A stretch of 64,000 nucleotides of DNA from Ichthyophis bannanicus (Eukaryota > Chordata > Amphibia > Gymnophiona > Ichthyophiidae): contig CM066031.1 of assembly GCA_033557465.1 (NCBI GenBank), positions 1,444,728,163 to 1,444,792,162 on the forward strand. Direction: 5' to 3'. Under the pieces are notes generated by a model that was not told the DNA's origin, ran no database searches, and saw nothing but the letters and a program-made list of their open reading frames with translations. The position numbers were made by a program, and so were the translations under genes. Of the stretch, positions 54,801-64,000 are shown piece after piece (position 1 is the first letter of the stretch; each line of letters opens with the position of its first letter).

Positions 54801-55036
54801 AGTGTAGCTGGGTTTAAAAAAGCTTTGGACAAGTTCCTAGAGGAAAGGTCCATAAACCATTATTAAACAGGACCCGAGAAATCCACTGCTTGACCCAATC
54901 CAAGCTTTGTGGAACCTGTGTGCCTTTTTGGGAGCCTGCCAAGTACTTGTGACCTGGATTTTCCATTGTTGGAAACAGGATATTGGGCTTGATGGACCTT
55001 GGTCTGATCCAGTATGGCATTTCTTATGTTCTTATG

Positions 55037-55289
55037 CTGCCCCCCCCCCAAACTGCTGCCCTAGGTAGCAACCTAGTTTGTTGGACTGGCCCTGGCTGAG
55101 GACTGTTCGCTATTGCTCTGCCTGCTCCAGTCCTTGCCACTGCCCAGCCTACCCTCCTGATTCAGTGCCATACCACTCTAGCTGCTGCTACTCAGTGTGA
55201 TCAATTCACCTAACACAGTCTTGTTTCCACTATGGTGTCTCCCCCCCCCCCCCCCACACACACACACAAACAAAAGGGACATGAGGCTT
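55037..55289. repeat. Spacer with C-run and CA repeat
   Basis: A run of C at about 55235-55254 followed by (CA) units to 55268. No gene seen. Confidence 0.5.
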
Positions 55290-56060
55290 TGGAGAAAAGT
55301 GGTTTAAGCTTTCCTAATCTTAAGACCTATAATTGGGCATGAAACCAACACTTATTGAACTATTTATATGGCACAACTCACTGAACTCCTACTCAAACTG
55401 AAGAAGGAATTTTGAATTAAGAGCAATCTTATACACTGTTAAATTGGGATATATTATACATGCAGGCATTAAGTCATTTAGCTTTTAAATTGAATGAAAG
55501 CCCTCTGGCGAATTCAGCTAGGAGAACTTGTGTTTTTTAGTGCCATTAATTATAATACAATTAAAGAGAATATCCCTTTTTTCCATTGCTGGGAAATTTT
55601 GACTTTATACTGGGTATGTCTAATAAAACCTTGGAAAAATGGAGTGAGAAAATTGTGTCACAGGTTTTCCACATGATACAATCTTCAGGTCAGCCAATCT
55701 CATTCCAGACATTTCAAGAGCAATAGAACATTCTGAACACAGATCTTTTTTCATTTTTTATGGTTGGACATTATATATTATCTCTGAATAAAAAGAATCT
55801 GCAAGAGAGTATTCTGGAGCCTATCACAGACCCATGAAGAAGACCCAGCATTGGGTACTATTATTGTTAATTTTGCCTTAGACACAGACCGTGACCTTTT
55901 GCTTAGGTATTTTTTCATGATAAAGATGCCCTGTTTTACAGTATGAAATTTAGATTATCCTGATGTGACCAGGCCACTCAAGTTAAATCTAGGAAGTTTT
56001 TCTTATTGAGACCTGGAGTATTGCAGATAGGAATTTTATTTTGGCTTATATTTCCTTGTA
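55290..56060 (+). pseudogene. L1/Tx1-like LINE ORF2 C-terminal scrap
   Basis: Plus-strand frames give SFPNLKTYNWA, comparable to the GxGxPNLxxYYxA motif of L1-type ORF2. Then comes KPWKNGVRKLCHRFS and a run like IPFFHCWEIL. Heavily decayed, no termini. The call rests on weak motif memory. Confidence 0.4.
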
Positions 56061-56079
56061 AATGTGTAATTATAGGCAG

Positions 56080-56285
56080 GCAGAGCTTTGGAGTCTCAAT
56101 GCCTGAATGAGACAATGGTGCAGGGAAGAGGGTTTTAGATTCATTAGGATCTGGGCAACATTCGGGGGTGGGGGGGGGAGGGGGGAGGGGGCTTTGGGCT
56201 CCACCTTAACCAGGATGGAACCAGGCTGCTGGCATTAGCTTTTAAATGGAGATAGAGCAATTTTATTAACTAGAAAATGGAGGAA
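56080..56285 (+). pseudogene. CR1 ORF1 C-terminal scrap
   Basis: GGCAGAGCTTTGGAGTCTCAATGCCTGAATGAGAC through CACCTTAACCAGGATGGAAC and GGCTGCTGGCATTAGC is collinear with 5040-5215 and with 52995-52800 inverted. The LHLNQDGT-type block V remains. A G-rich expansion interrupts it at 56164-56193. Confidence 0.8.
56164..56193 (+). other. Potential G-quadruplex run
   Basis: Four or more G-runs of three to nine bases separated by single T or A. The equivalent place in the other CR1 ORF1 copies is short and mixed, so the run is an expansion in this copy. Confidence 0.7.
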
Positions 56286-56308
56286 ACCAAGATTTCATGG
56301 TTAGGAAT

Positions 56309-56742
56309 GATGGGCCCGATTTTTGAATTTGCACATTTGCATGTTACCTGTGTAAATGCCTTAACTGGGATTTTCCAAAAGCACCTACACCGGTAGTGCC
56401 TTTGGAAAATACCAGTTAAGTCCCTAATGTGCCCAGATGCTATGCAGTTAGCATCGGGGCATGTTGGAGGCGTTCCGGAGTGGAGCGGGGATGGAGGAAA
56501 GGACTAAGTGGGTAGTAGCGATTTTCGATGCTACCCAGGTAGACCTCGGTGCTTTAAAGATAGGCGGGGTTTTTCCTCGCTTATTTCTGAGGCGCTGGGG
56601 CTAACCGGGTAGCATCAAAAATTGCTGCCACCTTCTTAGCCATGGCGGCTGCTGGCATATCCAACCAAACACGGGGTCAGGTGGCAGGTTATGCGTTGAC
56701 ATGGAGAATAGCCTGCCTAAATGAAAATCGGACCCAATGTAT
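56309..56742. mobile_element. Short element with TGGGYCCGATTTT ends
   Basis: The left end TGGGCCCGATTTTTGAATTT is mirrored by ATGAAAATCGGACCCA at the right. Inside, TGCCTTAACTGGGATTTTCC and TTTGGAAAATACCAGTTAAG face each other. It encodes nothing and fits a MITE. Confidence 0.7.
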
Positions 56743-57544
56743 CTTGGAAAGATACTATCAAAAAAGAGAAGTCTGGACATTCCAATAGAGAGTTTCCAAA
56801 AATGGTAAAAGTATCCCAGATGCCTTTAAGTAAAGAGCAGATAGAGTGAAACGATCCCAGATAATCCCTGTTAACTGATAATCAGATTGTTAACATCAAC
56901 CAAAAGACCCCAAACTTTGAAATGCCTGTATGCCCACCACCCACTCTTCAGTACTACTTGTCCCTCTCCCCTTACCACTCTAGTCCTAACTTATTTCTTC
57001 TAGGTGTGAATCAAACATTGGATTTCCTTTCAATTTCTTCCTTTTAAAACTAACTTTTTATTGTAAACCACTCTGCTGTGTTGTGAAGAGTGGTATATCA
57101 AATTTTAATAAACATGAACATAATTTAGTATAATACAGCAAAATATATTTTTAGGATCTGGAACATTTCACTCAGTTCCTGTGGGATAAGTTAGCCCAAT
57201 CTTCTCCTGGGACTCTTCTACTCTTTTGACCACCACTAAGGCTTTTAACATTCTATGATTACATGAAAACTGTGCAGTTAGGTTTGTTTATGCATATTGT
57301 CAGCTTGTGCATTAGTTTTAGTTTCATTCCAGCATCAACCAACTGAGCACACATGCTTGGAAAATTTGCATGGATTGCCATTCATGAACTTTTATTTTGT
57401 TGTGCACGTGAGCAAATCTGTGAGGGGAATGAAGTCAAGAGGGGTCACCATCAGCCAACACACGGCACTTTAGCCAATCATGCTTCAAATACTTAACAGG
57501 AAGTGAGAGAAACCTTTCCCTTCCTGATTTCTGCAAATCCCATT
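56743..57544. other. Unassigned, with one LINE 3'-end scrap
   Basis: 57055-57112 (TTGTAAACCACTCTGCTGTG, GAGTGGTATATCAAATTTTA) is a decayed version of the GTAAACCGC/GCGGTATATAA 3' end. The rest shows nothing I can assign. Confidence 0.4.
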
Positions 57545-57690
57545 ATTAATTTATTTATTTAACAGATTTTATATACCGCCTTCTCTTTCAATCAATCAAC
57601 AAATAAGTACATTACAAATAGGAAATGCTGGCTAGGGATGTAATCTGAGGCTAATTTTAAAGAAGACAAAAACACAAATAGCTTCAAGCC
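57545..57690 (-). mobile_element. LINE/SINE 3' end
   Basis: AATTTATTTATTTAACAG, TTTATATACCGCCTTCTC, then AATAAGTACATTACAAATAG: the inverted tail and stem also present at 37433 and 61850. Confidence 0.55.
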
Positions 57691-58234
57691 TAAATTCCAG
57701 TGATTAAGGAGGGACTTGTACCTTAGGTTTGTTTGTCCTGCTATATCAAAGCACCAAAAGCCTCATTCGAGCTAGCGTTTTTTTTTTTTTTTTTCTGAGA
57801 GTGTTGATTTTGATTTCCTTATTGCTGTGGTGACAGAGCTGAGCAAACAACTAGGAGTTTGAAAGGTTTGGGTAAGGCAGGGAATGCCTTTGCATTTTGA
57901 GACAACTCGGAGCTATGGGAAGAGGGAGAAGTTACTGTATCAAAACCTATATATTTCATTGAAGTACAGAAGACACAGTGCAATAATATTTTTGTAGCAA
58001 TCTTCTTCATCTGTTGTCTGAGACAACAACTGTGGAGGTGGGAGTGTAGGGCACTTTACCTAATCTATTCTATGTTCATAGCAAAATACAGGTAAAAGAT
58101 AGATACAAGGTGAAATAAAAGCTACCAGATAAGCAGCTCTGAGAATCTAGTCCCATTGGAGCATTAGTTGGACTAACACACTTCCCTTCTCCCTACTCCT
58201 TTGAAGAGTATCAGAAAGTAGACAGTCTAACTGG
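57691..58234. other. Unassigned spacer
   Basis: T-run at 57779-57794. No recognisable gene or element. Confidence 0.4.
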
Positions 58235-58345
58235 TCAGTTCCTTTCTTTTCTTATAGCGTTAGCATGTTTTTATTGTGAACCGCTCGCATGTTTCAACAA
58301 GGGCGGTATATAAAGTGTTGGACTAAAGATAAAGATAAAGAAAGG
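58235..58345 (+). mobile_element. LINE/SINE 3' end with GATAAA tail
   Basis: TTATTGTGAACCGCTCGCAT and AGGGCGGTATATAAAGTG followed by AAAGATAAAGATAAAG. It is another member of the GCGGTATATAA-ended group, with a different tail repeat. Confidence 0.6.
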
Positions 58346-58752
58346 ACTTAGCGGAGGCTGTACATGGGACCTCAGCCATGGTATATGAGAATGCTCATTT
58401 GGGGTGATGATACTCCAGGGTGGCATAGGCCTACAGGGCGCTACAAAACAGGCAGTCTCTGATTCCAAGATCTGGGAATCCAGTCCTATAGAGTATTAGC
58501 TGGGCAACCCCCCCCCCCCCCTGCTCCTTTTAAAAGTATTAGCTAGCACACAACCTAACTGGGCCCCACAGGGCCTACCCCAGTCATATCATAATGTTTG
58601 GGAAAGGTATGTCTGAAAAAATAAATATTCATAGAAAGAAGAAAGGAAGGGAAGGCAAGAGCAGTACTGGCACAAGTACACAGAAAGAGACAAGGGCTTC
58701 TCATGATATAGTTATGTGCTGCTGTAGTCCGCTGCCCAAGAAAAAGAGAGAT

Positions 58753-59015
58753 AGAAACACAAAAATAACAGCAAATAAAGACCATATGGCCTATACAATC
58801 TGCTCTCTCATACCAACTACTAAGCTTTGCAGTCCCCTTTTTTCCCTTAGAGATCCTCTGTGTTTGTCCCATGCCTTCTTGAATTCAGATAGTCTTTGTC
58901 TCTACCACCTCCACTGGGAGGTTATTCCATGCATCTACCACTCTTTCCACAAAGAGACATTTTCTCAGATTACACCTTAGTCTATTTCCTTTCATCTTCA
59001 TCCTATACCCCCTAG
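58753..59015 (-). mobile_element. CR1-B 3' fragment
   Basis: Inverted tail AGAAACACAAAAATAACAGC with CTGTGTTTGTCCCATGCC and CTACCACCTCCACTGGGAGG, ending with CATCTTCATCCTATACCCCC. Same layout as 20505-20770 but more decayed. Confidence 0.85.
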
Positions 59016-59939
59016 AAAAAGAGTAGAAAAAGCTGCAGTTTCCAGTGCAACTGTGAAAGAGCAGGTGTCTGTGTCATCTCCACAAAAGGGCAAAGGGAGG
59101 TTGATGCAATGCAGGATAGGGGGCACAAGATTAGCAGCCTTGAATCAGGCACACCATATTCCCTACTGAAAAGTGTGTGGAGATGGTCATGGCAGACACA
59201 GAATATGAGGGATCCACATGGGTGGGATTTAAATCTGAATTATCAGATATTGAAAGTGGTCATTGATTTTATTGTGTATGTTATGTTGTAATCTGTCTAG
59301 GTATTGTAGTGTGGAACCTAAATATTTTTAAATAAATAAAATGAATAGTAAGAAGATATTGTTAACGTGCCAACTGGTAAGGAGGTATAAATAATCCTGA
59401 CAGTGCCAAGGCCAAGAGCATTGTATGGGTAAAGGGGACAACAGAGAGTGGAAAGAATGGCACTGGCTTTTCATACTTTCCTCTGCCCCTAGCCATGGGT
59501 CAAATAACAGAACCAAAAACAGCAGCCTCCTCCACCCCCCAAGGAAGTACAGGGGAAGTCTCAAACGTGTACGCATTTTAAAGTGCTTGATAACTCGTGG
59601 GATACAGAAAGCAATTATTGTAGGCAGCACATTAGCAGAGGGAAGCTGATGGGTCATCTTACGAAGAATGCCTTGCTGCATTGCTTGGAGAAACAGCACC
59701 CTTTCTATCTTGGTACAAAGCAGGGCACAAATTCTAGGCTGGGAATTCTGTCCAGGAGCGGATATTGTAGTGATAGGAAAGGTACAGGAAAAATGAAATC
59801 CCTTTCCCAAGCAGAGCCCCTATCCTCTTCTGCCACTCACATGGCGTAGCAACAGGCCGGACAAGCATCAAAGCAAGCCCCCATGGAAGACATAGGATAG
59901 TGTTCATTAGCACTATCACAGAGAAGGTAGCAGGCAATA
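59016..59939. other. Unassigned, with LINE tail scrap at 59262-59343
   Basis: 59262-59343 (TGTTATGTTGTAATCTGTC, TTTTTAAATAAATAAAATG) looks like a LINE 3' end. The section 59520-59939 may hold the N-terminal part of the hAT fossil that follows, but I see no clear motif. Confidence 0.35.
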
Positions 59940-60310
59940 TCAAGAGTGGTGACTTAGGGCATCAGGGAAATGATAGCTCTGGTTAACCATCCCCTGAACA
60001 TGGTTGAGAAGGTGGGGTTTAAGAAGCTGCTGCATCTCTTAGCTCCCTCTTACTGAGGGCAACTTTTAGAAGCAGGTGATCCCCAATCTATGGAATCAGT
60101 TGCATCACCAGCAGCAGGCGGAGCTGTCATAAGCAGAGGCCAGCACTAGCCTGCATTTCATCACAGACATCTGGACAAGTTAGAACACTACATATGCCTA
60201 CCTCTCCTCTGAAATCATACTGGTGCCAGTAGGCCGAGGCAGGAACAGGCTGCAGGTTGTGATAAGGAAGCTTATCATAGCTCAGGAAGGAGCTATAGAA
60301 AAGGTGAAGT

Positions 60311-61844
60311 GACTCTGAACAAGCAACCTGTCAGTTCTGGTAGAAATATGAAAACAGAATTTTGCCATAAAAGACTACCAGTCCCAGAATGTACCAGGTT
60401 TCCAACAGCCATTAGAGGAGCTGAAGTGAGGAAACGTGTGTTCAATCAGGAGGGCTATGAGGTAATCCCTAAGCACTCATCTCAAAGGGCAGGGCCTGAT
60501 TCAGCACAGCTGAGCTGTGTTAGGGAGGAGCACTCATCCAAGCAGAATAAGAGTAGAGTTTATTCTACAGATGACCATCTTCATGATCACCTTGGATATC
60601 CAGAGAATTGTCCTCAGTATCCTGAGAATCAGCTTGAGTTTGGTCATCAGTTTCATCTGAAGGATCATCAGAAGCAGAAGCCAAACCGGACGGACAGAGA
60701 GGGAAAGAGACCCTTTGGAAGAAGGAAAAGAGAAAAGCCTTTGAGAGGTCTAGAAGAGTCCAAAGCAGTACGTATACTGGGAGGTATTCCAAGGGCCAGC
60801 ATACACCATTGGACTGGGGAAAGCCAGAGGAATGGTGCTGCAGAGCTAGGAATCACCAGAGGCTACCTGTGAGGGAGACGGCTGCACGTGGAAGGGACCC
60901 TAAGACCTGTGCCAGAAGGTATGTGAAGAGAGATCCAGTGTCCAGGGATCTGGATTGGAAGGCTGGACATAAGAACTGGACTACATACTGGCCAGGCTAT
61001 ATAGAGAGGAACTCTAGCAGCAATGGAAGCTCAGGTATGAACACTGATCTATGCCCTAGCTATAACCTTGAAAGACAGCAGGGAAACAAGTATTCTCCTG
61101 AAAATGCTCCATTGAGAGATTCATCTGTGCCAATCCATGATATTGAACCCATGCTTGTTGAACAAGGGGGAATAATAGCAGATGAGGATCCTGTTTATAT
61201 GGACTGCTCTCTATCTAAACTCCGTTGGTAACTTTCTGTTATAAAGTACAGCAACCATCACAAAGAAATACAAATTTGTTCTTTAATCTACTCAGAAAAG
61301 CTCCTGAAGCAGGATTTGACCCACACAGTGGAAGGCAAGCCAGCTAAGGGGTTTCAGCTGGTAACCGCTAGCAATTAAGCTTTACCTAATTGCTTGTGAG
61401 CTAGGAGAGAATCACTTCTGTATCTATGTGGGAAGTAATCAGAAGTTAAGAACAGTTTGTTTCTTGCTTTGTGGCTTTTCATTTGTTGTTTTCCTGATTT
61501 TAACTTTGTTTTTCCAAGTTAACACTGAAAGCAAGTAACCTAATTTATGTGCTACCAAGCATATCTGTGTTGGGAGAAATAACCCCATAAATAAATATCT
61601 TATTGGCTTTACCCAAGAGCACAACTAAATTATTGTCAGCAGCTGTGTCTGGTGTGAATGAACTACATTGCCCACAATACCTTGCAAATCATATAGATAT
61701 ATGCACTTGTCAAGACTGTGAAGATTCTCACCCAGGCAGCCGTGTGACAAGGTCTAACATGGGATCAACAGCAGGAGGATACCAGTGGGTTGTGCTGCAT
61801 AGTCAGTAATAGATGCCAGTCAAATGTGCAGCCATATCCTAATT
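60311..61844 (+). other. Unexplained insert with overlapping open frames
   Basis: It separates two parts of the hAT fossil. The frame 60309-60872 (187 codons) and 60809-61231 (140 codons, another frame) overlap. Both are Arg/Lys/Gln-rich with no domain I recognise and no repeat partner in the window. AATAAATAAATA at 61589-61600 could be a polyadenylation region. It may be an unknown retroelement or plain DNA. I would not call a gene. Confidence 0.35.
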
Positions 61845-62100
61845 TAATTTAATTAATTTTTAATTTAATTAACAGTTTCTTATATACCGCACCTTCCAGT
61901 GATCAAGTGCGGTTTACATAGAACAACATGGAACAGGCCAATGGCTGTTTTTACAGTGAACATCTTAAAACTATAACAACTCATTACATGAAACAACTGG
62001 GAACTATGTACAGAGATCAACCTTAGAACTATTTACAGTTGTAAGTAAGTCGTGCATGAATCATAATGTATACGTTTTAGTGTCTCACATACTTGTCATA
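61845..62100 (-). mobile_element. LINE/SINE 3' end
   Basis: AATTTAATTAATTTTTAATT tail, TTCTTATATACCGCACCTTC, then AAGTGCGGTTTACATAG: the inverted GTAAACCGCAC…GCGGTATATAAG 3' structure. Related to 37433-37677. Confidence 0.65.
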
Positions 62101-62574
62101 TCCAATTTAGAATCCTAGCAGAAATAAGGGTAATGCTGCAAGGCTGGCACACAGGGCACAAACAGGTTTCTTTGTAACAGATGATGGGATGAATATAGCC
62201 AAGGCAGTGAAAGACGGGGCTTTTGTGAGATCAGATGCTTTGCACAATTGCTGCACTTGGTTGTCAGAGACCCCCTAGGCCTGCGGAACAAGGCAAGTGG
62301 CAGCCTTGTCCTGAGGAAACTGATCGAGAAGTGCTGAAAAACAGCTGGGTATTTTCACGAAAGTGTGAAAGGTGGTGTGAGCTGCGTGATAAATAGGAAG
62401 CAACGAGGGCACCTGTGCACCAGCTCAAGCAGGATGTTAGGACCAGGTGGAATTCCACTTATGAGATGCTGGAGAGCTCAGTGGAGCAACAGGCAGCTCT
62501 GCACTAAATATCATCAGAGATCGATATCGATTGGCACCTGGGTCGCCAGGAATGAACAAATATCATGCAAGTGA

Positions 62575-62911
62575 TGGAAGTCCCAAAGCAACGGATCTTG
62601 CCCAATTCAGAAAGGCACTAAAGCACCACCTCTTTCTCCTACACTACTCACAACCCAGTAACTCAGCTTCACCTACCATACATCCTGCCAGGCAATTGTA
62701 AGTTACAGACAACTCATGTTTATATTGTAGATAGTTGTAGATAGCTGTAGATAGTTTCCCCAGTTGAAATCCAAGTTATATCACCCGTTCAATGTTAGTG
62801 CATAACAGTTCCCCTGTTCTGCACAAAACCGTTATCTGTAAACCGCACTGATTTTAAAGAGCGCGGTATATAAAAGCAATAAAATAAATAAATAAAATAA
62901 ATAAATAAATG
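62575..62911 (+). mobile_element. L2-like LINE 3' end
   Basis: The plus-strand frame reads FRKALKHHLFLLHYS, the typical closing of L2-like polymerases. The 3' untranslated part contains GTAAACCGCACTGATTTTAA and GCGCGGTATATAAAAG, then AAATAAATAAA. The same 3' end is carried by SINE-1. It interrupts the hAT fossil near GTGATGGAAG. Confidence 0.7.
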
Positions 62912-63290
62912 TCATGGAGGAAATTAATTACACAGTGACTACCCTGAGCCTTCTCATCCCCATAGTGAATATTTTACAGGCCACGTTAAAGGGTTTTTAG
63001 CAGTAACAGGGATTTGTAGCAGAGGTTTTGGTGATCGTGGACCTCTGGCATGGTTAAGTGAAAGAAAGTTGGAACCCCTTATGAAGGAGGATGCTTATGT
63101 GCTAGATGGTCTCTGTGACCCATGGATAAAAATAATTATTGCTCTGTGATGCAGCTCACTGACTTGCTGGAAGGAAAAGCTGGTGAATGAGAGGGAAGAA
63201 AGGGAGCGTTAAAGGCAGGATGGCATTGGCAGTGGTGATGCAGCAGCAGATATACCAGGCATGCGGGCAAGCAGTATTGCTAGCATAAGT

Positions 63291-64000
63291 ACTATCCTGC
63301 CACCTACAACTCCCCCCCCCCCCCAACTTTACATGCCTTTGGCCCATCAGCCCTAGCCAGGGATAATCTTCGGTAATTGAAATTCTAGCTACAGTACCAA
63401 GCTGCAGAGATCAGCCTACCGCAATTTGGACTTCTGCATGGATTTCAGTGATGTGTGTGGCAGGGACAGCCTGCCTCTGTGCCCGGGGAGAAAGAAGGTC
63501 TATCCAGCCCCAAGAAATCTCCAGAGCCAGGCTACCCCTGCAAAGAGGAGGAGGAAGCGCTCAGGGTTAGTCAAAGGAGAAGGAGCGCGGCTAAATCCTG
63601 GGATTTAGAGATTACCCTGCAGCTTGGAGAGAATTAGTTCAGAGGGGTAGAGCCGGGGACTGGATGATTTTCCCAGGGACCTGAGGGAGGCTGATATTCC
63701 TCCCTGGGAAGGCCAGGAAGATATAAGGCAGCTTCCCCAGTACTAAGAGGCTCCTCCGGCCTTAGCTCCCTGCAATTCCTGAGATGCCAGAACCTATGGA
63801 ATTGGAACAAGCAGAACCCTGGGATTGTCTTTGGAAGGACATGGACTACCATAAGAATGGATCCTCAAGCATGTGAGTTCCTTGAATTACTTTTGGTGAC
63901 TTTGACCTGGGACTGGGAATGCCTAGGGGAGGTGTGGGTGGAAGGCTTCCCAAATCCTACTCTAGCCGATTGAAGAGTGAGGATTTGCCCAGGTTTGCAA
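63291..64000. other. Unassigned, GC-richer end of window
   Basis: A C-run at 63311-63324, then sequence without a recognised gene. The open frames of 60-72 codons overlap each other and show no motif. Confidence 0.35.

Larger units (their letters stand above)
48640..55036 (+). mobile_element. CR1-C LINE split by three later insertions
   Basis: Pieces 48640-48970, 49569-49605, 53590-53803 and 54801-55036 join in order as one CR1-C 3' half. They run from VPHxEEVLGIIMDKA-type text, [15 protein letters not shown] and HLEYCVQLW to [25 protein letters not shown]-type text and the TTCTTATG tail. Between them sit a GC-rich short element, a large CR1-C on the opposite strand and an RTE, so this is the oldest layer of the stack. 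Confidence 0.88.
59940..63290 (+). pseudogene. Ac/ZBED-type hAT transposase fossil, copy 2, split
   Basis: The first part (59940-60310) reads MIALVNHPLNMVEKVGFKKL and LHLLAPSY, then LHFITDIWTS, typical of the hAT DNA-binding to catalytic core transition. The second part (62140-63290) reads GFVTDDGMNIAKAV, HQLKQDVRTRWNSTYEMLE and SLEQQAAL-type text. These correspond to the second acidic motif and the RWNST motif of Ac-type enzymes. Unrelated DNA (60311-62139) and an L2-like end (62575-62911) interrupt it. Stops throughout. Confidence 0.75.

Noticed and set aside
60309..61231. A host protein-coding gene
   Set aside because: No domain, no splice structure that I can defend, and the insert interrupts a transposon fossil.
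1..64000. CRISPR array, bacterial operon or integrated virus
   Set aside because: No regularly spaced repeats of that type, no prokaryotic gene layout, and no viral structural genes were recognised. All polymerases belong to LINE clades.

Overview
This window looks like a repeat-filled intergenic (or intronic) stretch of a large vertebrate genome. I found no host gene exon that I can defend, and no tRNA, rRNA, CRISPR or bacterial-type feature. The mix of repeats is CR1 LINEs with octamer tails, L2, RTE, L1/Tx1-like scraps, tRNA-derived SINEs, hAT and piggyBac transposons, and long foldback elements. That mix points to a tetrapod, most likely an amphibian such as a caecilian. The clade call is an inference from repeat style and not a proof. 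All element names used here (FB1-FB5, CR1-B, CR1-C, CR1-3, SINE-1, SINE-2) are provisional labels for this report only.

Layout. 1-4232 is a long palindromic foldback element (FB1) carrying a SINE, a 0.8-kb insert and a CR1 piece. 4540-7136 holds a CR1 ORF1 fossil and a broken hAT transposase. 9106-11092 holds CR1 remnants. 12876-26651 is a broken second foldback (FB2). It contains a CR1 fragment that was hit by a full-length 3266-bp hAT element with 8-bp target duplication (13691-16956), a second foldback (FB4, 18780-20155), an almost complete CR1-B (20505-24432), further CR1 pieces and an RTE. 27430-31637 is an L2 followed by a CR1-C, both interrupted. 31638-32975 is a hAT deletion derivative. 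36356-42033 is a piggyBac element with TTAA target sites, itself containing a foldback (FB3, 36782-38917) and a CR1. 42400-43560 and 59940-63290 are two fossils of an Ac/ZBED-type hAT. 48640-55036 is a CR1-C copy split by a GC-rich short element, by a nearly full CR1-C on the other strand, and by an RTE.

How the parts work together. The LINEs supply reverse transcriptase. SINE-2 shares its 3' end with the RTE and SINE-1 shares its 3' end with an L2-like LINE, so each SINE seems to use its own LINE partner. The hAT copies show one source with an intact reading codon, two copies sharing the same stop, and an internal deletion derivative. All transposase and reverse transcriptase genes seen carry stops or frameshifts, so nothing here looks autonomous today, although hAT1 and the large CR1-C copy are only one and a few lesions away from open.

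The most unusual material is the foldback family. Its tips read GGGGTATGTTTACTAA, its arms are up to about 2 kb, and FB3 has a 3-bp TTA target duplication. Palindromic ATCGCGCGAT boxes lie near the tips, and inward-facing tRNA-like A/B boxes lie in both arms of FB3 and FB4. A CR1 fragment sits at an identical junction in three arms but is absent from a fourth.
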